Source of the DNA: JAZDLO01 sp043801935
Lineage (GTDB): Bacteria > Actinomycetota > Thermoleophilia > RBG-16-64-13
DNA length: 6,387 bases
Reading direction: 5' to 3'
Assembly: GCA_043801935.1 (NCBI GenBank)
Contig: JAZDLO010000239.1
Coordinates: forward strand, 1-6,387
Part shown: piece after piece, positions 1 through 4,373 of the stretch
How the letters are laid out: each line of letters opens with the position of its first letter
Position numbering within the stretch: the first letter of the stretch is position 1
Program-made: the position numbers and the translations under genes
Notes under the pieces: generated by a model
Seen by the model: the letters and a program-made list of their open reading frames with translations, nothing else
The model's database searches: none
What the model was told of the DNA's origin: nothing

Positions 1-155
1 CTCTCGGCCGCGCCTTCCCATCCTTCCCGGACAGTGGCAACAGCGGCTTTCGTCCCCGGTCACAGCGGCGGCACCGCGACGGACTTGCACCGTCTTCCCT
101 TGCGGCTCTTTTCGAGCCACTCATGCTCGTGCCAACGAATACCACGGCACCCTCA
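1..155 (-). promoter_or_regulatory. Cobalamin riboswitch, minus strand, 3' end cut by the window edge
   Basis: Read on the minus strand this matches the B12 aptamer in order: GGTGCC (plus 146-151), GGGAAG (94-99), a GACGGTGCAAGTCCGTC stem-loop, CCGCCGCTGTGA around 60-72, GCCACTGT (31-38) and GGGAAGG (13-19). The final B12-box (CAGGA-ACCTGC type) would lie just beyond position 1, so the aptamer is incomplete here. The GCCACTG plus GGGAAGG block is what is expected of the classical adenosylcobalamin type. It points leftward and should regulate a gene outside the window, probably for corrinoid transport or B12-dependent metabolism. That last point is inference. Confidence 0.88.
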
Positions 156-156
156 T

Positions 157-186
157 TTGTTCAAGGCGCGCGCCGCGTGCTAAAGT
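157..186 (+). promoter_or_regulatory. Candidate promoter for the plus-strand riboswitch and btuF-like gene
   Basis: TTGTTC (157-162) and TAAAGT (181-186) are separated by 18 bp, and the riboswitch begins about 15 bp downstream, which is the right geometry. The spacer contains the perfect 10-bp palindrome GGCGCGCGCC (165-174). The two divergent riboswitches are only about 50 bp apart, so both promoters must sit in this gap or overlap the aptamers. I could not identify a convincing minus-strand promoter. Assignment rests on hexamer similarity and position only. Confidence 0.4.
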
Positions 187-195
187 CCGGCGCGC

Positions 196-380
196 AAGGA
201 TGGTGCCTTCGCAGTCAGACTCCTTTTGGAGTCGAGAGGGAAGCCGGTGAGACTCCGGCGCGGTCCCGCCACTGTGACCACGGCACCGGGCGCGCGAATG
301 CGGCGTCGCCGCCGAGACGACGGCAGCCCAAGAGCCGCGTGCACCCGGGTGCCGGGCAAGCCAGATACCTGCTGCGGGGG
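196..380 (+). promoter_or_regulatory. Cobalamin riboswitch, plus strand, variant architecture
   Basis: Aptamer landmarks in order are GGTGCC (202-207), GGGAAGC (238-244), the GCCGGTGAGACTCCGGC stem-loop (243-259), CCCGCCACTGTGA (265-277) and the B12-box AAGCCAGATACCTGC (358-372). Unlike the divergent copy, it has no clear GCCACTG...GGGAAGG block between ACTGTGA and the B12-box. Instead there is a long stem pairing GGCACC (281-286) with GGTGCC (348-353). This suggests a reduced or altered peripheral domain. Ligand preference cannot be read from sequence alone. It lies directly upstream of the btuF-like gene, which fits feedback control of corrinoid uptake. Confidence 0.9.
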
Positions 381-440
381 AGGAGCACTTGCTCTTCGTG
401 GAACGAGAGCGAACTCTGCCCTGACTTAAGGGGCGCCAAC

Positions 441-524
441 TCGGTTAGACCATCAGTGGTTCGGCCGGGGAGTAGCAAGCCTGCTCTCCACCATCTTGCG
501 GGTCGTGATCATAGGTCTAACCGA
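441..524 (+). promoter_or_regulatory. Leader stem enclosing a hairpin, right arm abutting the RBS (candidate expression platform)
   Basis: TCGGTTAGACC (441-451) and GGTCTAACCGA (514-524) are a perfect 11-bp inverted repeat, 62 nt apart. The enclosed segment holds its own hairpin: GGAG-T-AGCA (469-477) pairs with TGCTCTCC (482-489) around an AGCC loop. The right arm ends where AAAGGAG (524-530) begins, five bases before the ATG. The stem could therefore set access of ribosomes to the start site in response to the upstream aptamer. No U-tract follows, so translational control is favoured over an intrinsic terminator. Function is inferred. Confidence 0.55.
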
Positions 525-535
525 AAGGAGTCCGC

Positions 536-1603
536 ATGTCCGGACGCCAGGCGCCATGCCGCACATCGGCGTGGCCACACCGGCTGCTCTTGAGGCAGCA
601 TCCCCTTCGTCGGATCCCGTTTCTCCCGACCCTCGCCATTGTTGCGGTCGCCGCCCTCGTCGTCGGCTCCCTGTTCGCTGCGGGCTGTGGCTCGACAGCG
701 TCTGACGAGACCACGACGACCGCCGCGACGTCCGTCTCCACCACAGCCTCCACGGTGGCCGAACCGGCGGAAGGCGCCTTCCCGGTGACGGTGACCGACG
801 ACAACAATGCCAGCGCGACCATCAACGCCAAGCCCATGCGCATCGTCTCCACCGCGCCGGCCAACACTGAGATGCTGTTCGCGATCGGCGTCGGCGACCG
901 GGTGGTCGGGGTCAATTCGCTGGACGACTATCCGCCGGAAGTGGCCGACATCCCCAAGGTGGGCGACTTCCAGCTGAATACTGAGGCCGTGATCGCCCTC
1001 AGCCCCGATCTCGTCGTCGGCTACTCGGGCAACGAGGAGGCCCTGGCGCCCGTGCAGAAGGCAGGGACCCCTTGTCTGATCCTCAACCCCACGACGGTGG
1101 AGCAGATCTACACCGATATCACCACTGTGGGCGCAGCCACCGGCGCGACAGGCAAGGCGGCGGAACTGGTGGGAACCATCAAGGCGCAGATGAAGGAAGT
1201 CTCCGACGCAGCCGCGGCGGTGGGCGATTCGCCGAAGGTCTTCTACGCCCTGGACAACACTCTGTGGACGTCCGGTCCGGGCTCGTTCGTGGACGAGCTG
1301 CTTGCCCTGGCCCACGCCACCAATGTGGCGGCGGCGCCCGGCGCCGATGGCGTTGCCGCCCAAGCCTACTACCAGTTCGCCCCCGAGCAACTGGTCGCCG
1401 CTGACCCCGATGTCATCCTGCTCCCCGGCTCCATCTACAAGAGCGCCGAGGAGTTCACGAGCGACGCCCGTTTCGCCAGCCTGAAAGCGGTGAAAGAGGG
1501 ACGCGTGCTGGTGATCGACGATGTGATCGTCACCCGGCCCGGACCTCGCATCGCCGAGGGCTTGAAGATCTTGGCCGCAGCAATCCACCCCGGGACCTTC
1601 TAG
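536..1603 (+). CDS. btuF: Cobalamin/corrinoid ABC transporter substrate-binding lipoprotein (BtuF-like)
   Basis: This is the likely extracytoplasmic corrinoid-binding lipoprotein of a B12 importer. The 355-residue product has a basic N-terminus, a hydrophobic stretch at about 30-49 and a lipobox AAGC with Cys51 as the lipid-modified residue. A Thr/Ser/Ala-rich linker (about 52-85) leads to a Fe3+/cobalamin-type periplasmic-binding fold (about 98-350). Typical features are IVSTAPANTEMLFAIG with Glu112, and LSPDLVVG; Glu112 is at the place where this family often docks on the permease. The start is set by AAAGGAG five bases upstream. The preceding riboswitch is the main reason for choosing cobalamin over siderophore as ligand. 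No BtuC or BtuD gene follows, so its partners must be elsewhere, perhaps in the divergent operon. The n-region before the hydrophobic core is long (about 29 residues), so a later start is possible but has no better RBS. Confidence 0.85.
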   Translation: MSGRQAPCRTSAWPHRLLLRQHPLRRIPFLPTLAIVAVAALVVGSLFAAGCGSTASDETTTTAATSVSTTASTVAEPAEGAFPVTVTDDNNASATINAKPMRIVSTAPANTEMLFAIGVGDRVVGVNSLDDYPPEVADIPKVGDFQLNTEAVIALSPDLVVGYSGNEEALAPVQKAGTPCLILNPTTVEQIYTDITTVGAATGATGKAAELVGTIKAQMKEVSDAAAAVGDSPKVFYALDNTLWTSGPGSFVDELLALAHATNVAAAPGADGVAAQAYYQFAPEQLVAADPDVILLPGSIYKSAEEFTSDARFASLKAVKEGRVLVIDDVIVTRPGPRIAEGLKILAAAIHPGTF

Positions 1604-1623
1604 ATCTGGGGAGAATCGCGTGT

Positions 1624-1652
1624 CGAAGCCCGGTCGGTGAGGCCGGGTTTCG
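1624..1652 (+). terminator. GC-rich hairpin after the btuF-like gene
   Basis: CGAAGCCCGG (1624-1633) pairs with CCGGGTTTCG (1643-1652), 10 bp with one G-T wobble and a 9-nt loop, starting 20 bases after the stop codon. There is no run of T after it. Such U-poor hairpins are common ends of transcription units in high-GC bacteria, but activity is inferred from position and stability only. Confidence 0.5.
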
Positions 1653-1669
1653 GCGTCCTTCAGGTGAGT

Positions 1670-1703
1670 TCGGGGGCAACTCGGGGGCAAACTCGACGGC
1701 AAC
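1670..1703. repeat. Three tandem 11-12 bp units
   Basis: TCGGGGGCAAC (1670-1680), TCGGGGGCAAAC (1681-1692) and TCGACGGCAAC (1693-1703) stand head to tail in otherwise non-coding sequence. No open frame of credible length uses them. They resemble short iterated protein-binding sites, such as integrase arm-type sites, or the decayed end of a coding sequence on the other strand. Neither reading is proven. Confidence 0.5.
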
Positions 1704-1805
1704 AAACGGACTGAGACGGACGAGAGCACACCGGATGTCGTGTCCGGGTTTGACGTGAACAAGCGCCAGAAGAAGCCCTCCGCCTGCAACTGCCAATCTG
1801 CCTGG

Positions 1806-1922
1806 TCAGGGTTTGGCGCCGTAGGCCCAGATGTCGTTGAGATACACGTGCGCCCCCTGCGAACCCGAACCTCCCCCAAAAAGAATGACCTGGCCCCCGG
1901 CTGAGTCGTAGACCATCACGTC
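1806..1922 (-). pseudogene. C-terminal Kelch-repeat remnant
   Basis: The minus-strand frame ending with TGA at 1806-1808 encodes about 38 residues matching one Kelch blade: MVYD near the start, then VILFGGG, a short loop, YLNDIWAY, and stop. Kelch motifs of the form (M)YD...VLFGG...NDTW(A/T)Y are typical of bacterial secreted or extracellular beta-propellers of the galactose-oxidase type. The frame is closed by a TGA (1923-1925) just upstream, and no other blade is visible. This is therefore the last blade of a lost or truncated protein, not a functional gene. The family assignment is by motif recognition. Confidence 0.7.
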
Positions 1923-1968
1923 TCATATCAGCTACCGGTCGGGGCCACACCGGCGTGCCAGGACGGCC

Positions 1969-2196
1969 TCATGACAGCCTATTGATTAGATTGCGGCTCC
2001 AATCAAACAGGAATATGGACCAAGCGCCTACCGCTAGCCCGCCGATAATCAAAAGCGTTCGCAGGAACCAACTTTCCTCGCCGAAAGCGGCCCCTATGAT
2101 AATAACAAGCAGCCCCAACATACCCAGGAGTGGGCAGAAAAGCTGCAATAACTGGAGGCCGAATATCTTCTTCCCGTGTAGCCTCGTGTCCCGCAT
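1969..2196 (-). CDS. Small two-helix membrane protein of unknown function
   Basis: The 75-residue product has two strongly hydrophobic segments, about residues 17-38 (around LLGMLGLLVIIIGAAFG) and 44-65 (around LLIIGGLAVGAWSIFLF), joined by a short acidic turn, GEES. Basic residues at the N-terminus (RLHGKK) and C-terminus (R68, R73) predict both ends in the cytoplasm. The start is supported by AAAGGGGG eight bases upstream of the ATG on the minus strand. The segment is clearly lower in GC than the btuF-like gene, which fits a transferred or accessory origin. It lies just upstream, in its own direction, of the Kelch remnant. I do not recognise the family. The hydrophobic pattern and RBS argue that it is real, but it is short. 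Confidence 0.6.
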   Translation of the reverse strand: MRDTRLHGKKIFGLQLLQLFCPLLGMLGLLVIIIGAAFGEESWFLRTLLIIGGLAVGAWSIFLFDWSRNLINRLS

Positions 2197-2433
2197 GTCG
2201 TTGTCCCCCTTTAGGATTGGGCCATCACGACAGTAACTATCGTCCTCTTCTCAGTCTATTCCGAAGTGCTCCCTGCCGAAAGAGCCCCCGCCGACTGAGC
2301 TTGGTGGCAACCGATCGGGGGTTCTGAGATCCATTGTGGTCTCTCCGACTTGAAGCATTCCTCCACAGGCAAGGGCAAGCCATATACTCGAGAGTGGTCA
2401 TCGCCATACCTAGTGATAGGAGACAGCTGAGGC

Positions 2434-2632
2434 GTGAACGATCATCTCGATCTCGCTGAACTTGAAGCCCTCTACTCGTCGCTCTCACCAGAGGAACGTG
2501 ACGAACTACTCCAGTAGCCTCCTGGTCGCCGCTTCGATCAGCGGGGAGACAGTGATCCAGAGGCTGGAGGAGTGCCTGCTTGAGCTGGCGGGACGGGAGT
2601 TTATTCGGAAAGTCACCTCGGACCAAGCGTAG
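2434..2632 (+). pseudogene. Small conserved protein gene, frameshifted (copy 1)
   Basis: A GTG start at 2434 follows AGGAGA (2418-2423). A TATACT box at 2383-2388 could be its -10. The first frame encodes a leucine- and acid-rich stretch (AELEALYSSLSPEERDELLQ) and stops at TAG 2515-2517. The next frame then continues as LLVAASISGETVIQRLEECL and onward to a stop at 2630-2632. Removing one base at the TAGC would read CAG TAC CTC (Q-Y-L) and give a single protein of about 65 residues, so a one-base insertion is the simplest reading. The second half is almost identical to the fragment at 3560-3673, with mostly silent differences, showing this frame was under selection. An alternative is a shorter 44-residue protein from GTG 2498. 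I do not recognise a named family; the predicted product is helical and cytoplasmic. Confidence 0.6.
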
Positions 2633-2676
2633 GCAGCGCGGCTGCTCTCTGGTGTTCTGCTTTGCTCGACCTGTCG

Positions 2677-3432
2677 CTAGAGTGCCTCTTCCGCGCCAGG
2701 CCATATCCCAAGGAAATAATCCCAATCGTCAATTGGAGGCAAACCGATGTCGAGAAGAAACTCGTTGTACGCCTTCTGGAAGACCTCTCGTGCCTCCGGG
2801 GAGTTCTCTAACAAGACGGCAGCCTCGTCCCAGTAGTCGATACGAGGCTCGTACTTCCCCGGATCCCGGTAGAAGGTGACCGACTCGCCCGACCCCGGTC
2901 CAACCTCTACCTCTTTCTCCCGAGGGGGATACTCCAGTAGGCGCTGCACCAGCCGCTGAAGGGACTGGCCAGCGCCCTCGCCGACCATAAACCGTAGGCT
3001 TGCGTGGGTGGTACTGACGTCGAACCAGATCGTCTTAGTCCCGAGGAGCCGTTCAATGATTTGGCGGCGTGGACTTAGTGCTACTGACTTGATCTCGGCA
3101 ACTGGTACAAAACGACATCCCTCGAAAGTCCCTTTCTTGGTCAGGAAACAGAGGTACCACGGGGTCAGAGCGAGTGTTCCTTGGTCCAAACCTCCTCGGT
3201 AAAGGGCAGCTGTCACGAAGTCCTGAGCGGGGCAAACCTCTATCAGGTTTCGAGCTGAGGCGCGTCGGGCTAAGGCGCGTGGCTCGAGCTTGTCCAGAAT
3301 CTCCAGGCCAGGATATCGACGCCTGGCTCCCGGCTCACGCAATCGCCTTTGACAGGCGATTTCGGCCTCCATTATAGGGTTAGGCGGAGGCCAAGAATCG
3401 CTGCTCGTGTCGGGCATGACTTCGTTGCTCAT
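2677..3432 (-). CDS. Hypothetical protein with a PH/GRAM-like domain
   Basis: This 251-residue protein has an optimal AGGAGG (3438-3443) five bases before its ATG. It has no signal peptide or membrane helix, so it is probably cytoplasmic. Residues about 70-170 resemble a bacterial PH/GRAM-type beta domain. After a variable lead, GTLALTPWYLCFLTKKG is followed by RFVPVAEIKSVAL, then a W-F-D-V strand and a final helix (SLQRLVQRLLEY). These domains often bind lipids or proteins at membranes. Residues 1-65 are basic and helical. The C-terminal part (about 195-251) is acidic and aromatic, with DDWDYFLGIW. It converges on the frameshifted copy 1 with a 44-bp gap, and copy 2 lies just upstream of it, so the two related fragments flank it. 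The domain call is by pattern only and the function is unknown. Confidence 0.72.
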   Translation of the reverse strand: MSNEVMPDTSSDSWPPPNPIMEAEIACQRRLREPGARRRYPGLEILDKLEPRALARRASARNLIEVCPAQDFVTAALYRGGLDQGTLALTPWYLCFLTKKGTFEGCRFVPVAEIKSVALSPRRQIIERLLGTKTIWFDVSTTHASLRFMVGEGAGQSLQRLVQRLLEYPPREKEVEVGPGSGESVTFYRDPGKYEPRIDYWDEAAVLLENSPEAREVFQKAYNEFLLDIGLPPIDDWDYFLGIWPGAEEAL

Positions 3433-3482
3433 GTGCGCCTCCTAGTTTTGCAGGATCGCCAACGCACCCGAGAGTCTGTCCC

Positions 3483-3511
3483 ATCATGGCCCGGACCAAA
3501 GGTGCAGTCAA
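3483..3511 (-). promoter_or_regulatory. Candidate promoter of the PH/GRAM-like gene
   Basis: On the minus strand TTGACT (plus 3506-3511) and CATGAT (plus 3483-3488) are spaced by 17 bp. Transcription would start near 3476 and leave a leader of about 45 bases before the ATG at 3432. The -35 matches the consensus at five of six positions and the -10 at four of six. Confidence 0.42.
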
Positions 3512-3559
3512 CGGGACTTCACTAGGGTCAGTCGCCGCCGCGTCGTTGCAGCAACGCAT

Positions 3560-3673
3560 CGAGTCCTGGTCGCGGCCTCGATCAGCGGGGAGACGGTCAT
3601 CCGGCGGCTGGAGGAGTGCCTGCTGGAGCTGGCGGGGCGGGAGTTCATTGGAGAGCTGCCCGAGCAACAGTGA
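3560..3673 (+). pseudogene. 3' fragment of the small conserved gene (copy 2)
   Basis: The frame encodes VLVAASISGETVIRRLEECL and onward to ELAGREFIGELPEQQ, stopping at TGA 3671-3673. Over the 29 shared codons (3563-3649 against 2519-2605) it has 77 of 87 identical bases and 27 of 29 identical residues to copy 1. Eight of the ten base changes are silent. The frame is open upstream to a TAG at 3443-3445 but has no ATG, GTG or TTG start, and no equivalent of copy 1's N-terminal part. It therefore looks like a fragment that lost its 5' end. The other open frame through here, from ATG 3486, has no ribosome binding site and is not conserved with copy 1. Confidence 0.6.
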
Positions 3674-3683
3674 GCTTCCTTCG

Positions 3684-3710
3684 GTAGCTCTCAAGCTCGG
3701 CCGCTGGGGG
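3684..3710. repeat. 27-bp direct repeat, left copy
   Basis: It matches 4180-4206 at 24 of 27 positions, with a 19-bp identical core, CAAGCTCGGCCGCTGGGGG. It starts 10 bp after the stop of copy 2. The two copies are exactly 496 bp apart and enclose the tRNA half. Confidence 0.75.
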
Positions 3711-3717
3711 ACTCTTT

Positions 3718-3768
3718 GTGTAGCCATTCGTGTAGCCAAACGTGCGGACAATTGCGGACTTCTGCGGA
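3718..3768. repeat. Short tandem repeats of 12 and 10 bp
   Basis: GTGTAGCCATTC (3718-3729) and GTGTAGCCAAAC (3730-3741) are tandem 12-bp units. They run directly into TGCGGACAAT, TGCGGACTTC and TGCGGAGAGG, three units with a 10-bp period starting at 3743, 3753 and 3763. The block lies about 60 bp left of the tRNA-like half. Iterated short repeats beside a tRNA end resemble arm-type binding sites of tyrosine integrases. That comparison is an inference. Confidence 0.5.
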
Positions 3769-3827
3769 GAGGGCCCACAGCAAAGCCCTACAAAGGAAAT
3801 ACAATGGACTAGGCGGACGGCCAATAT

Positions 3828-3874
3828 CGGGACTGAAAATCATGGTGTCCCCGGTTCAAAGCCGGGTCTCACCA
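3828..3874 (+). other. tRNA 3' half (Phe-type anticodon loop), likely attachment-site scar
   Basis: The segment fits tRNA numbering from position 27 to 73 without gaps: CGGGA, anticodon loop CTGAAAA (GAA anticodon, Phe), TCATG, variable GTGTC, T-arm CCCGG-TTCAAAG-CCGGG, acceptor strand TCTCACC, discriminator A. The T-stem is perfect. The anticodon stem has one mismatch and one wobble. The 5' half is absent: there is no GGTGAGA acceptor strand and no D-arm upstream. This is not a working tRNA. Integrative elements that use tRNA genes leave exactly such a 3' half at their far end (attR). That would put the element to the left of 3828. Confidence 0.6.
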
Positions 3875-4179
3875 CCCGTCACAGGCAGTCAGGACGTTCT
3901 GACGAAAGCTGGTTTTTGCAGCGGAAACGTCAGGGCCCGTCACCCGCCGTCATGGCAGAAAACGGGCCGCAGCGCACTCATAACCCGACGGTCACTCGCA
4001 CAGTTAGTGATCCGCGCGTGAGCTTGCTATCCAAGGTGTGAAGACCCAGCAGGCGGTCCCGCCAGCTTCTGGGAGCGACGATAGCCTGCCAGCTGTCGGA
4101 GGAGTGCGGGGGCATCGCTATCATCCCATAGTGTTCGTTCCCGGCTGGGAACCAATGGAACGCTGTTGAGCCCCCCGCG
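3875..4179. other. Stretch with no convincing gene
   Basis: About 305 bases between the tRNA half and the right direct repeat. A minus-strand frame of about 70 codons (3978-4190) is open, but its only full-length start is a TTG without a ribosome binding site, and its product resembles nothing I know. It could be a decayed fragment. A plus-strand frame simply reads through the tRNA half. GCCCGT (3939-3944) can pair with ACGGGC nearby, but this is weak. Confidence 0.4.
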
Positions 4180-4206
4180 GTAACTTCCAAGCTCGGCCGC
4201 TGGGGG
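4180..4206. repeat. 27-bp direct repeat, right copy
   Basis: This is the partner of 3684-3710, sharing the 19-bp core CAAGCTCGGCCGCTGGGGG (4188-4206). It ends five bases before the -35 box of the SLH-RCC1 gene, so it forms the upstream flank of that promoter. The left copy has no promoter after it. Confidence 0.75.
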
Positions 4207-4211
4207 CCTTA

Positions 4212-4239
4212 TTGACCCAGAGTAGAACCGGCCTATACT
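4212..4239 (+). promoter_or_regulatory. Promoter of the SLH-RCC1 gene
   Basis: TTGACC (4212-4217) and TATACT (4234-4239) are separated by 16 bp. Each is five of six to the sigma-70-type consensus. Transcription is expected near 4246, giving a leader of about 128 bases. This is the best promoter match in the window. Confidence 0.65.
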
Positions 4240-4249
4240 CAGGCTATAG

Positions 4250-4270
4250 AGGGAGAGAGTGACTCTCCCT
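4250..4270 (+). promoter_or_regulatory. Perfect hairpin at the 5' end of the SLH-RCC1 leader
   Basis: AGGGAGAG (4250-4257) and CTCTCCCT (4263-4270) form a perfect 8-bp stem with a 5-nt loop, starting just after the predicted transcription start. It could protect the mRNA 5' end, or be an operator with dyad symmetry. A second weaker stem, CTTGGG with CCCAGG around 4306-4327, lies further down the leader. No known riboswitch pattern was recognised. Confidence 0.45.
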
Positions 4271-4373
4271 ATTCATGGCTCGGGAAGGCCACCGGGGGAA
4301 TGGGTCTTGGGACGAGTCTCACCCAGGTGCCCTACCTCTTTGCACGTCTGCCCGAGGAGGAGGTGTGTGTTCC

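Noticed and set aside
431..524. Leader segment 431-524 as a tRNA gene
   Set aside because: GGCGCCAACTCGGTTAGACC looked D-arm-like, but there is no T-arm and no acceptor pairing. The inverted repeat explains the structure better.
509..1879. Long minus-strand open frame of 456 codons over the btuF-like gene
   Set aside because: It is the antisense shadow of a GC-rich gene with no family resemblance. The plus-strand frame has a lipobox, a binding-protein fold, an RBS and a riboswitch.
2237..2725. Minus-strand frame of 162 codons opposite copy 1, and its counterpart at 3380-3778
   Set aside because: Both contain the antisense of the duplicated small gene. The sense reading is better conserved between copies (27 of 29 residues, mostly silent changes), so the antisense frames are shadows.
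3486..3812. Plus-strand 108-codon frame starting at ATG 3486
   Set aside because: It has no ribosome binding site, runs through copy 2 in the wrong frame and shows no protein-like pattern.
3716..4021. Plus-strand frames reading through the tRNA half
   Set aside because: They exist only because the tRNA-like segment and its surroundings lack stops in these frames, with no RBS and no recognisable product.
3978..4190. Minus-strand 70-codon frame starting at TTG
   Set aside because: It has a weak start, no RBS and an unrecognised product. It is kept only as a possible decayed fragment in the description of the gene-free stretch.
4275..4373. N-terminal 33-codon extension of the SLH-RCC1 protein from ATG 4275
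   Set aside because: It has no RBS, and it would bury the signal peptide. ATG 4374 has an AGGAGGAGGT ribosome binding site and gives a normal secretion signal.
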